From the NCBI RefSeq assembly GCF_900112225.1, contig NZ_FOLD01000036.1:1-54931 (forward strand): DNA of 54,931 nt, in the 5' to 3' direction. Position 1 is the stretch's first letter; each line of letters opens with the position of its first letter. The position numbers and the translations under genes were made by a program. Below are positions 26,725 through 34,817 of the stretch, one piece after another. This DNA is from Massilia yuzhufengensis. GTDB lineage: Bacteria > Pseudomonadota > Gammaproteobacteria > Burkholderiales > Burkholderiaceae_D. Under the pieces are notes generated by a model, which saw only the letters and a list, made by a program, of their open reading frames with translations, was not told the origin of the DNA and made no database searches.

Positions 26725-26798
26725 CGCCCCGGCCAAGGAGACCGCTTCCGTACACACCCGCAGGACCGACAACAACACCAATAACTGGAGAGACAAGC

Positions 26799-29072
26799 AT
26801 GCTTACCGCTGGAATACCGACGGCGCCGCCGCGCGCCCCGAGCCTGGCCGCGTTCGCGGCCGGCCTGGCTGCCTTGACCGCCGTGCTGGCGCTGGCCTGG
26901 CTGGCCCTGGCCTCCCCTGCCCCACCCGCGCAGGCCGCCGCGCCCGCCCTCAAGCACATGCTGCGGCACGTGGCGGTGCTGGCGGCGGCGCCGCGCCCCA
27001 TCGCCACCCCGGCCAATGCGCAGGCGCGCGACTACATCCTGGGACAGCTGCGCGGCATGGGCCTGGCCCCGCAGGTGCAGAAGACCACCGTGCAGAAATC
27101 GACCATCCAGTACTGGGGCGGCACCCACGTGACGCTCGGCGTGGTCCACAACATCGTCGCGCGCCTTCCCGGCAGCGCCCCGGACCGCGCCCGGCGCCCC
27201 GCGCTGCTGCTGGCCACCCATTACGACACCGGGAACGCCACGCTGGGCGCGGCGCGCGGGGCGGCGCAGGTGGCGGCCCTGCTGGAAACCGCACGCGCGC
27301 TGCGTACCGGCGCGCCCCACGCCAACGACATCGTGCTGCTGTTCGCCGACGGCGAGAGCGTGGGCGCACTCGGCGCCAAGGGCTTCGCCGAGCAGCACCC
27401 GCTGGCCACGCGCGTGGGACTGGCCCTGAAATTCGACGGCGCCGGCAGCGCTGGAGCGCAACTACTGGTTGACGCGGCAGGGGCCGATGGCGCCGTGCTG
27501 CAGGGCTGGACCGGCGCCACCGGTTCCTCGCTGGCCGCGCGGCTCTACAAGCTGCTGCCGGACACGCCGCGCATCGGCCCCCTGGGCACACTGGACGCGC
27601 CGGCGCTGCTGTTCGTGAACAGCGAACAGCGCTTCGAGCGCGCCGGCACGCTCGACACCCCGGCCCGGCTCGATCCGGCCATGCTGGCGCAGCTGGGCGC
27701 CGGCATGCTGCAGCTGGCGCGCCACTTCGGCGACGCGCCGCTGGCGCGCGGCGCGCATGCGGCACATGCCTGGTTCCACTTGCCGGTGCTGGGCCTGGTG
27801 CAGCATCCAGCCATCCTGTCGTGGGGACTGGCGGCGCTGGCCGGCCTGCTGCTGGTGCGCGCCTACCGCAACGCGCTGCAGGAGGCCGATACCACCGTGG
27901 CGCCGCTGGTGCAGGGATTCTTCGGCATGGCGGTGATCCTGCTGGCCACCCGCATGGTGCTGTGGGAACGGCGCGAGGAGCTCGGCGCCCTGGCGCGCGC
28001 CGCCGGCGCCGAGCCGGCCCTGGCCTTCGCCGCCGCCGGCGCCTGCCTGTTCGTCGGCGCGCTCTATCTGCTGCGCTGGGTGGCCGGTGCGGTAGCGGTG
28101 TTCCTGGGCGCGATGGCCTGGCTGGGCGCGGCGCTGGTCCTGGTACTGGTGATCTCGCCCGATGCGGCCTGGCTGCTGGCCTGGCCGCTGGCCGTGTCGC
28201 TGGCCGCCTTCACGCTGCTGCAATCGCCGCGCGCGGCGTTCCTGCGCCTGCCGCTGCTGGCGTTGGCGCTGGCGGTGGTGCTGCTGCTGTTCCTGCCGGC
28301 CCTGCGCGACAGCTGGACCGCGCTCGCGCCCGATGGGCTCTACCTGCCGGCCGCTGTCATCGCCGTGCTGCTGGGGTGCTTTGCCAGCCTGCTGCTCCTG
28401 CTGCCGGTCGGGCGCCCCGCCGGCGCCGCACTGGCGCTGGTGTTCGCGGCCCAGGCCGCGCTGCCGGTCAGGGCGACCGCGCCGCTGCCGCAGGAACTGC
28501 CGGCGCTGGAACCGAACCGCCTGGTGTATTTCAAGGACATGAACAGCTGGCGCTCCTACTGGCTGCTGCCGCCGCAGCCGCTGGACGCCTGGTCGAAGCA
28601 GCTCTTTCCCAATCTGGCGCGGCCGGCGATCCACGTCGACGTGTTCGGCTGGCACAGCCCGCGCCAGTGGTATGCGATCGCGCCGCGCGAAGACCGCATC
28701 GCCTTCCCGGAAGCCTTCCTGCTGAAAAACCCGGCGCTGGGCAAAGCCGGCACGCGCCAGGTGGAATTCACGCTGCGCTCGAAGAACCGGGCGCCGCACG
28801 TCGAGCTGTGGGCGGGCGGCACCAAGCCGCTGCGATCGACGGTCAACGGGCGCGTGCTCACATCGAAGGAAACCCGCTGGTCGCTGTCGCTGTACGGGAT
28901 GGAAGACCAGCTGCTGCGCTTCACGATCGACGCCAAGGCGGACGAGCTGCTGGCGGTGGTGGTCGAGGAACGCATTCCGAGCCTGCCGACCCACCTGCTG
29001 CCGCCGGGCGCACCGAACTGGATGCCGGGAACGGGCATGACGATCTCGTCGGACGTGTTGCGGTTTTACTGA
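26799..29072 (+). CDS. Multi-spanning membrane protein with M28 peptidase-like domain lacking metal ligands
   Basis: The 757-residue protein has an N-terminal membrane anchor (about 18-45), an M28-like domain (about 50-310), eight or so membrane helices (about 335-580) and a soluble C-terminal domain. This resembles ERMP1/Pff1-type membrane proteases. The first zinc-ligand motif is kept as THYDT, but the usual GAxDDxAG segment reads TLGAARGAAQ with no aspartate, and the usual EE pair is DGES. So the bridging Asp and one Glu ligand are missing, and it is probably not an active two-zinc peptidase. GGAGA precedes the ATG. An intact secreted M28 enzyme follows 64 bases downstream, so a joint role in peptide handling is possible. 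Confidence 0.8.
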   Translation: MLTAGIPTAPPRAPSLAAFAAGLAALTAVLALAWLALASPAPPAQAAAPALKHMLRHVAVLAAAPRPIATPANAQARDYILGQLRGMGLAPQVQKTTVQKSTIQYWGGTHVTLGVVHNIVARLPGSAPDRARRPALLLATHYDTGNATLGAARGAAQVAALLETARALRTGAPHANDIVLLFADGESVGALGAKGFAEQHPLATRVGLALKFDGAGSAGAQLLVDAAGADGAVLQGWTGATGSSLAARLYKLLPDTPRIGPLGTLDAPALLFVNSEQRFERAGTLDTPARLDPAMLAQLGAGMLQLARHFGDAPLARGAHAAHAWFHLPVLGLVQHPAILSWGLAALAGLLLVRAYRNALQEADTTVAPLVQGFFGMAVILLATRMVLWERREELGALARAAGAEPALAFAAAGACLFVGALYLLRWVAGAVAVFLGAMAWLGAALVLVLVISPDAAWLLAWPLAVSLAAFTLLQSPRAAFLRLPLLALALAVVLLLFLPALRDSWTALAPDGLYLPAAVIAVLLGCFASLLLLLPVGRPAGAALALVFAAQAALPVRATAPLPQELPALEPNRLVYFKDMNSWRSYWLLPPQPLDAWSKQLFPNLARPAIHVDVFGWHSPRQWYAIAPREDRIAFPEAFLLKNPALGKAGTRQVEFTLRSKNRAPHVELWAGGTKPLRSTVNGRVLTSKETRWSLSLYGMEDQLLRFTIDAKADELLAVVVEERIPSLPTHLLPPGAPNWMPGTGMTISSDVLRFY

Positions 29073-29136
29073 GCGCTTGGCATACAATGCGCGATGCACG
29101 CCGTGCACACCCCATCAACTCACGCAGCAGGATTCC

Positions 29137-30777
29137 ATGTACAAGATCGTCTCCTCCGTTGTCCTCACCGCCCTCGCAGGCAGCCTCGCACTGGCCTATC
29201 CGGCCCACGCGGCCGGCGCAGCCAAGTCGCAAGTGGCGACCGTCAAGGAAGCGCCACTGCGCGCCCACCTGGCCTTCCTGTCGTCCGACGCGGTGGAAGG
29301 ACGCGGCACCGGCCAGCGCGGCGGCGAACTGACCGTCACCTACCTCGAAACGCAGGCCGCCGCGATCGGCCTGCAGCCGGGCGCGAATGGCAGCTTCCGC
29401 CAGCCGGTGAAGATCGCCGGCGTGCGCTCGCTGCCGGAGAAGAGCAGCATCGGCGTGGTCGCCGGCGGCCAGCCGCTGCCGCTGCAGTTCGGCGCCGACT
29501 GGGTCTGGGGCCCGGGCGACGCGAAAGCCGACCACACGCTTGACGCCGAGATGGTCTTCGTCGGGTACGGCATCAATGCGCCGGAAGAAGGCTGGGACGA
29601 TTTCAAGGGCCTGGACGTCAAGGGCAAGGTCATCGTCATGATGGTGAACGACCCGGCGCCGACCGCGGCCGAGCCGAAGCGCTTCAACGGCGCCGGCCTG
29701 ACCTACTACGGCCGCTGGACCTATAAACTGGAAGAAGCGGCGCGCCAGGGCGCGGCCGGCGTGCTGCTGATCCACACCGATGCCTCGGCCTCCTACGGCT
29801 GGAGCGTGGTGCAGAACAGCTGGGCCGCGGCCGAGCGTTTCCAGCTGGCCGAGGGCAAGCTGGGCACCGGCCTGCAGGGCTGGATGACCGACGCCACCGC
29901 GCGCAAGCTGTTCGCCGCCGGCGGCCAGGACCTCGACAAGCTGCGGGCTGCCGCCGAAAGCAAGGACTTCAAGCCGGTGGTGCTCAATGCCCGCGTCAAG
30001 GGCGAAGCGCGCGCCGAAGTGCGCTCGCTGAACGAATTCAACGTGGCCGGCATCGTGCCGGGCACCGACCCCAAGCTGAAGGACGAGCTGGTGGTCTACA
30101 GCGCGCACTGGGACCACATGGGCAAGCAGGGCACGGAAGGCGACACCATCTTCAATGGCGCCGTCGACAACGCTTCCGGCACCGCCGCGCTGCTGGCGAT
30201 GGCCCAGGAAGCCGTGCGCAACCCGGCCAAGCGCAGCCAGATGTTCCTGTGGGTGGCGGCCGAAGAACAGGGCCTGCTGGGCAGCGCGGCCTACGCCGCC
30301 AAGCCGCTGTGGCCGATCGAGAAGACCGTCGCCAACCTGAACCTGGACAGCCTGAACTTCGTGGGACTGGTGAAGGACGTGAGCACCCCGGGCAGCGAGC
30401 GCACCGACCTGGGCGCGATGGCGGCGACCACCGCGAAAGCCATGGGCCTGCAGATCGCCGCGGCCAAGCCGGACCTGGGCGGCGGCTACTTCCGCAGCGA
30501 CCACTTCAGCTTCGCCAAGGCCGGCGTGCCGGCGTTCTCGGTGGGCGCGGGACACGGCTGGGTGAAGGATGTGGAAGCGAGCGACGCCAAGCAGAAGGCC
30601 TACCGCGCGCGCTACCACCAGGTGTCGGATGAATATGATCCGAGCTGGGACCTGGCGGGCATGGTGCAGCAGGCGCAGTTCACGCTGAACCTGGGACGCA
30701 TGGTGGCGGATGCGCCGAAGGCGCCGCAGTGGAAGGCGGGGGATCCGTTTGGGAAGGCGCGCACGGCGGCGAAGTAA
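29137..30777 (+). CDS. Secreted M28-family zinc aminopeptidase with PA domain
   Basis: The 546-residue protein has a signal peptide ending near AHA. A protease-associated (PA) insert follows the N-terminal region (about 130-290). The M28 catalytic domain has all zinc ligands: SAHWDHMG, GAVDNASG, the catalytic pair in AAEEQGLLGS, LNLDSL, and the last histidine in FRSDHFSF. The ATG at 29137 has AGGA just upstream and opens the signal peptide. It probably releases N-terminal amino acids from peptides in the periplasm or medium. It follows the degenerate M28 membrane protein and is likely co-transcribed with it. Confidence 0.92.
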   Translation: MYKIVSSVVLTALAGSLALAYPAHAAGAAKSQVATVKEAPLRAHLAFLSSDAVEGRGTGQRGGELTVTYLETQAAAIGLQPGANGSFRQPVKIAGVRSLPEKSSIGVVAGGQPLPLQFGADWVWGPGDAKADHTLDAEMVFVGYGINAPEEGWDDFKGLDVKGKVIVMMVNDPAPTAAEPKRFNGAGLTYYGRWTYKLEEAARQGAAGVLLIHTDASASYGWSVVQNSWAAAERFQLAEGKLGTGLQGWMTDATARKLFAAGGQDLDKLRAAAESKDFKPVVLNARVKGEARAEVRSLNEFNVAGIVPGTDPKLKDELVVYSAHWDHMGKQGTEGDTIFNGAVDNASGTAALLAMAQEAVRNPAKRSQMFLWVAAEEQGLLGSAAYAAKPLWPIEKTVANLNLDSLNFVGLVKDVSTPGSERTDLGAMAATTAKAMGLQIAAAKPDLGGGYFRSDHFSFAKAGVPAFSVGAGHGWVKDVEASDAKQKAYRARYHQVSDEYDPSWDLAGMVQQAQFTLNLGRMVADAPKAPQWKAGDPFGKARTAAK

Positions 30778-30802
30778 GCGGCGTATCGACTTCGGCAAAT
30801 AA

Positions 30803-30830
30803 ATTGGGTACCCGCCTTCGCGGGTACGAC
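30803..30830. repeat. Copy of the dispersed palindromic repeat
   Basis: GGGTACCCGCCTTCGCGGGT followed by ACGAC, in the narrow gap between two convergent genes, where it may act as a two-sided transcript end. Confidence 0.65.
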
Positions 30831-30834
30831 GTGC

Positions 30835-32379
30835 CTATTGTGTTGGCCTCAATACCGTCGTTCCCGCGCGGGCCCCCAGCATCGACCCCGTCTCCCGATA
30901 CCGCACGTGCCACGAGAACGCCTTCTCCAGCACGTGCGGCGTCTGCCCTCCTCCCCGGTTCGCTTCTTCCACATAGTCCCGCAGCATCTGCCGGTACGGC
31001 TCGGCCACGCATTGTTCGATGATGCGCTGCGCCCGTTCGCGTGGCGCCAGGCCGCGCAGGTCGGCCAGGCCGACTTCGGTGACGACGATGTCGACGTCAT
31101 GCTCGTTATGGTCCACGTGCGACACCATCGGCACGATGCTGGAGATCTTGCCGCCCTTGGCCACCGACTTGGTAGCGAACACCGATAGATAGGCGTTGCG
31201 GGCGAAGTCGCCGGAGCCGCCGATGCCGTTCATCATGTGGGTGCCGGCGACGTGGGTGGAATTCACGTTACCGTAGATGTCGAACTCCAGCGCCGTGTTG
31301 ATCGCGATGATGCCGAGGCGGCGGATGACTTCCGGGTGGTTGCTCACCTCCTGCGGGCGCAGCACCAGGCGGTCCTTGTAGCGTTCGATATTGGCGAATA
31401 CCTGCCGCCCCTTGGCCTCGGACAGCGTGATCGACGAGCCCGAGGCGAAATCGAGCTTGCCGGCGTCGAACAGTTCGAAGGTCGAGTCCTGCAGCACTTC
31501 CGAATACATGGTCAGGCCGCGGAACGGGCCGTCGATCAGGCCCGACACCACGGCGTTGGCGATGGTGCCGATGCCGGCCTGGATCGGCATCAGGCGCTCG
31601 GTCAAGCGGCCCTGGGCGATCTCGTCGACAAAGAAATCTGTCAGGTGGCCGGCGATCGCCGCCGTTTCGGCGTCCGGCGGCAGGATGGTGGACGCGCTGT
31701 CGTGCTTCTCGGTCATGACGATGGCGACGATTTTTTCCGGCGGGATCTCGATGGCGCTTGTGCCGATGCGGTCGTGCACGTTCATGAGGGGCATCGGCTC
31801 GCGCTGCGGGCGGTGCTTCGGGATAAAAATGTCGTGCAGGCCTTCGAGGGCCGGCGATTGGCTGAGGTTGATCTCGACGATTACCTTGTCGGCCAGGATC
31901 GCGAAGCTGGCGCTGTTGCCGACCGATGTGGTGGGGATGATGGCGCCGGTCTCGGTGATGGCCACCGCTTCGATCACGGCGACATCCACCGGCGCGATCT
32001 GGCGCGTGCGCAGCAGCTCCACCGTTTCCGACAAGTGCTGGTCGACGAACATCACCTCGCCGCGGTTGATCGCCGCGCGCAGCGCCGGGTCGGCCTGGAA
32101 GGGCATGCGGCGTGCCAGCGCACCGGCTTCGGTGAGCGTCTTGTCGATGTCGCTGCCGAGCGAGGCGCCGGTCATGAGGGTAATCTTGAGCGGTTCGCGG
32201 CGCGCGCGATCGGCCAGCGCCAGCGGCACCGCCTTGGCGTCGCCGGCGCGGGTGAAGCCGCTCATGCCGACAGTCATGCCGTCATGGATCCATGCGGCCG
32301 CCTCTTCGGCGCTGGTGATGCGCTGGCGCAGCAGCGGCAGGCGGATGCGGTCGTGCCGCAGGTGTTCGTCGTGGTGCAT
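30835..32379 (-). CDS. Succinyl-CoA:acetate CoA-transferase / acetyl-CoA hydrolase family
   Basis: The 514-residue enzyme matches the AarC/Cat1 class. It has GMSGFTRAGDAKAVP near the N-terminus, the catalytic glutamate in NTALEFDIYGNVNSTH, and the glycine-rich oxyanion segment NGIGGSGDFARNAY. It moves CoA between succinyl-CoA (or a similar donor) and acetate or another acid, tying short-chain acids to the TCA cycle. GAGG lies five bases before the ATG. The gene follows the bestrophin gene after 19 bases on the same strand, so the two form an operon read away from the divergent MarR-type regulator. The acid substrate is not certain. Confidence 0.92.
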   Translation of the reverse strand: MHHDEHLRHDRIRLPLLRQRITSAEEAAAWIHDGMTVGMSGFTRAGDAKAVPLALADRARREPLKITLMTGASLGSDIDKTLTEAGALARRMPFQADPALRAAINRGEVMFVDQHLSETVELLRTRQIAPVDVAVIEAVAITETGAIIPTTSVGNSASFAILADKVIVEINLSQSPALEGLHDIFIPKHRPQREPMPLMNVHDRIGTSAIEIPPEKIVAIVMTEKHDSASTILPPDAETAAIAGHLTDFFVDEIAQGRLTERLMPIQAGIGTIANAVVSGLIDGPFRGLTMYSEVLQDSTFELFDAGKLDFASGSSITLSEAKGRQVFANIERYKDRLVLRPQEVSNHPEVIRRLGIIAINTALEFDIYGNVNSTHVAGTHMMNGIGGSGDFARNAYLSVFATKSVAKGGKISSIVPMVSHVDHNEHDVDIVVTEVGLADLRGLAPRERAQRIIEQCVAEPYRQMLRDYVEEANRGGGQTPHVLEKAFSWHVRYRETGSMLGARAGTTVLRPTQ

Positions 32380-32398
32380 ATGGTCCTCGGCAGGTGCA

Positions 32399-33340
32399 TC
32401 AGGTAAGGCAGTAATTCACGGCGGCCAGCGGCGGCGGCGGGTCTTCGTCCCCCAGCGCGGTGCGCAGGTCGATCTCGATCGCGCGGCAGATGGCGTCCAG
32501 CGGCAAGTCGTTGTGCTCCACGCCGAACGGCTCTTCCAGCTCGTCCCCCAATGCGTCGAGCCCGAAGAAGGTGTAGGCGACGATCGCCACCACCAGCGGC
32601 GTCATGAAGCCGATCGTGTCGACCAGGCCGAAAGGCAGCAGGAAGCAGTAGAGGTAGGCGGTGCGGTGGAGCAGCAGCGTGTACGAGAACGGGATCGGCG
32701 TATTCTTGATGCGCTCGCAGGAGGCGGCGGCCGCGGTCATGGCCGACAGGGTGGCGTCGATGTTGGCGGCCAGGCAGGCTTCGATGCGGCCTTCCTTCAG
32801 GCTCTGGCGCAGGTCCTGGCCCATCTGCTGCATCAGGAAATCGGGCTGGTTGGAGGCCTGGGCCATCCGCGCGAATTCGCCGGCGGGCAGCAGGCGGGCG
32901 GTGGCGGCGTCGGTTGGCAAGTTGCGCAGCAGGTCGCGCAAGGCATGGGAGAATGCGATGGCGCGCAAGACCATGCGGACCCGCACATCCTGCATGCCGT
33001 TGCGGATGTGGGCCGGTTCGGCCCCGTCGATCAGGCTTGCGCATTGGCGCGCCAGGTTACGGCTGCGCAGCACCAGCTCGCCCCACAGCTTGCGCCCTTC
33101 CCAGAAGCGGTCGTAGGCCGAGTTGTTGCGAAAGCCGAGGAAGATCGCCAGCGGCAGGCCGATGAGGGTGAAGGGAATGGTGGTAAGGGTGATCTTGACG
33201 TCCCACAGGTCGCCGTGCGACCAGGTGACCAGGGTCGCGACGATGACGTTGACCAGCAGCGAAGGCAGGATGCGCGGCAGCACCGAGCCACGCACGAGCA
33301 GGAACAGCTTGAGCCCCGAGGGCCGGTCCCGGATAATCAC
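32399..33340 (-). CDS. Bestrophin-family ion channel
   Basis: The 313-residue membrane protein opens MIIRDRPSGLKLFLLVRGSV (GTG start at 33340). It carries the bestrophin landmarks FLGFRNNSAYDRFWEGRKLWG, four hydrophobic helices and the acidic DELEEPFG segment near the C-terminus. Bacterial bestrophins form pentameric cation or anion channels. It is first in an operon with the CoA-transferase and divergent from a MarR-type regulator, suggesting a role in ion or acid homeostasis during organic-acid use. That link is inference. Confidence 0.92.
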   Translation of the reverse strand: MIIRDRPSGLKLFLLVRGSVLPRILPSLLVNVIVATLVTWSHGDLWDVKITLTTIPFTLIGLPLAIFLGFRNNSAYDRFWEGRKLWGELVLRSRNLARQCASLIDGAEPAHIRNGMQDVRVRMVLRAIAFSHALRDLLRNLPTDAATARLLPAGEFARMAQASNQPDFLMQQMGQDLRQSLKEGRIEACLAANIDATLSAMTAAAASCERIKNTPIPFSYTLLLHRTAYLYCFLLPFGLVDTIGFMTPLVVAIVAYTFFGLDALGDELEEPFGVEHNDLPLDAICRAIEIDLRTALGDEDPPPPLAAVNYCLT

Positions 33341-33384
33341 GGTCGTTGTCGCAAACGTAAGAAGATGGAAGTGGACGAGCGTTA

Positions 33385-33425
33385 TTCGCTAATATGTTCG
33401 TAAGTTAATCACTAATGTGTTAGCG
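33385..33425. promoter_or_regulatory. Candidate MarR operator in the divergent promoter region
   Basis: TCGCTAA (33385-33391) and TTAGCGA (33419-33425) are exact inverted repeats. Inside them CTAATATGTT and CTAATGTGTT recur 23 bases apart. The block lies between the divergent bestrophin and MarR-type genes, so it can control both. Confidence 0.5.
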
Positions 33426-33480
33426 AGTCAAGGCATCATCCTGCCTTGGCATGTGTACCGATACAGACTGGAGATCCATT

Positions 33481-33960
33481 TTGGCCCGCCGCATTTCCCA
33501 CCGTAACCTGCCGCAGCAGCTATTGAAGGCGCGCGATGCGCTGATGTCGCATTTCCGTCCCGTGCTGAACCACTTCGGCGTGACCGAGCAGCAGTGGCGC
33601 ATCCTGCGCGCGCTGGACGAGCGCGGCCCGCTGGAGCCGCGCGAGCTGTGCGAGTTGTGCCAGATCCTGAGCCCGAGCATGGCGGGCGTGCTGGCACGCA
33701 TGGAAGAGCTGGAGCTGGTCGCGCGCGCGCGCGTGGCGGCCGATGGGCGCCGTGTGATGGTGAGCCTGGCGCCGGAGGGCGACCGGCTGTTCGAGGAGAT
33801 CGCGCCGCTGATCGAGCGCCAGTACCGGCTGATGGAAAAAGCCTGGGGCAAGCGGGTGGTCGACGATGTGTCGGCTGCGCTGGAGGGGTTCATTGCGGCG
33901 CAGGCGACCCCGGTGCCGCAGGTGGAACTGCCGCCGCATGGGCGGCGTTCGGATTCCTGA
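33481..33960 (+). CDS. MarR-family regulator, HpaR-like
   Basis: The 159-residue protein begins at the TTG at 33481, with GGAGA six bases upstream. An ATG ten codons earlier has no such site and adds residues not typical of the family. It carries ISHRNLPQQLLKARDALM and the winged-helix core VTEQQWRILRALDERGPLEP with wing VAADGRRVMV. This is the pattern of HpaR, the homoprotocatechuate-operon repressor type of MarR. No aromatic-degradation genes are near, so the true targets are probably the divergent bestrophin and CoA-transferase operon and itself. The ligand is unknown, most likely a small aromatic or organic acid. Confidence 0.85.
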   Translation: MARRISHRNLPQQLLKARDALMSHFRPVLNHFGVTEQQWRILRALDERGPLEPRELCELCQILSPSMAGVLARMEELELVARARVAADGRRVMVSLAPEGDRLFEEIAPLIERQYRLMEKAWGKRVVDDVSAALEGFIAAQATPVPQVELPPHGRRSDS

Positions 33961-33962
33961 GC

Positions 33963-34115
33963 CTAGCGTTTGCGCCGGCGGGTAAAGCCCAGCAGGGCGG
34001 CGCCTCCGACCGAATCCTGCAGCGAGCCGTCCAGGTTGAACTGGTGGATCAGCGCTGCATGGCTGCTGGAAGCGGCGCACAGCAGCGCCGCCGCCATCAG
34101 GGAGTGAAATTTCAT
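33963..34115 (-). CDS. 50-residue secreted mini-protein resembling a collapsed PEP-CTERM protein
   Basis: An intact frame runs from the ATG at 34115 to TAG, with AAGGA nine bases upstream. It encodes a signal peptide (MKFHSLMAAALLCAASSSHA), then ALIHQFNLDGSLQDS, the usual start of LamG-type PEP-CTERM proteins, and then directly ALLGFTRRRKR. The last part looks like the Arg-rich C-terminal tail of PEP-CTERM sorting signals. The middle of such a protein, including the PEP motif, is absent, so this may be an internal deletion or a real small exported protein. It lies 55 bases downstream of sodC on the same strand. TGAAATTTCATTTC at the start codon recurs with one change about 29 bases upstream. 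Confidence 0.5.
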   Translation of the reverse strand: MKFHSLMAAALLCAASSSHAALIHQFNLDGSLQDSVGGAALLGFTRRRKR

Positions 34116-34147
34116 TTCGTTTAATCCTTATTTCTGAAATTTTATTT

Positions 34148-34169
34148 CATCCCTGATCCTCCAGGGATG
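34148..34169 (-). terminator. Hairpin after sodC
   Basis: CATCCCTG and CAGGGATG form an exact 8-bp stem right after the sodC stop. The following bases are A-rich without a T-run, so termination is uncertain. Confidence 0.3.
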
Positions 34170-34170
34170 G

Positions 34171-34692
34171 CTACTTGATGACGCCGCAGGCCATGCGCGC
34201 GCCGCCGCCGCCCAGTGGGGCCGGGTGGTCGGCATGGTTGTCGCCGCCCGCGTGCACCATCAGGGCCTTGCCCTTCACGTCCGCCAGCTTCAGGCGCGGC
34301 GCCAGCACCGGGTTGGTGGACGCGCCCTTGTCGTCGACCGCCAGCGCCGGGAGGTCGCCCAGGTGGCCTTCGCCCCATGGCAGGCCGTGCTTGCCGGTCT
34401 TGGCCGGATCGAGGTGGCCGCCGGCCGCGCCCGCAGCGACCGTCTTGCCGTCCTTCTGATTCGGGCCGCAGCTGCCGTTTTCATGCACGTGGAAGCCGTG
34501 CAGGCCGGGCGGCAGGCCGGTGAGCGCCGGGGTGAACACGAGGCCGTGGCGCGTCTCGCTGATGGTCACGGAGCCGGCATCGGCGCCGTCTCCCTTTTCG
34601 GTCGCCATCTTCATGGTGACCTTCACGTCGGCAGCATTGGCAACGGCACAGCTGGCGCCCAGCACAACAGCGCACATCCATCGAATGTTCAT
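34171..34692 (-). CDS. sodC: Periplasmic Cu/Zn superoxide dismutase
   Basis: The 173-residue protein has a signal peptide ending near AVANA. The metal-binding residues are visible: GFHVHENGSC (two copper histidines and a disulfide cysteine), GGHLDP, GEGHLGDLP, and the copper histidine in MVHAGGDNHAD. The disulfide partner is in GGARMACGVI. It removes superoxide in the periplasm. GGAGG lies seven bases before the ATG at 34692. The small secreted ORF follows it on the same strand. Confidence 0.93.
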   Translation of the reverse strand: MNIRWMCAVVLGASCAVANAADVKVTMKMATEKGDGADAGSVTISETRHGLVFTPALTGLPPGLHGFHVHENGSCGPNQKDGKTVAAGAAGGHLDPAKTGKHGLPWGEGHLGDLPALAVDDKGASTNPVLAPRLKLADVKGKALMVHAGGDNHADHPAPLGGGGARMACGVIK

Positions 34693-34750
34693 GGCAAACC
34701 TCCTTCGAGATGCAGTTGAGAGAATAGACAACAAGACAAGTGTATTCCAT

Positions 34751-34766
34751 CCCCCCGGGTGGGGGG
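34751..34766. terminator. C6/G6 hairpin between the LuxR gene and sodC
   Basis: CCCCCC and GGGGGG flank the 4-base loop GGGT, past the end of the LuxR-type gene. No T-run follows on the minus strand, so it is only a weak candidate for ending that transcript. Confidence 0.3.
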
Positions 34767-34817
34767 TGTTCGGCTGAGCTGGTACATGGGGCGCGCTGGA
34801 GGCAGGCGCGCGGCGCC

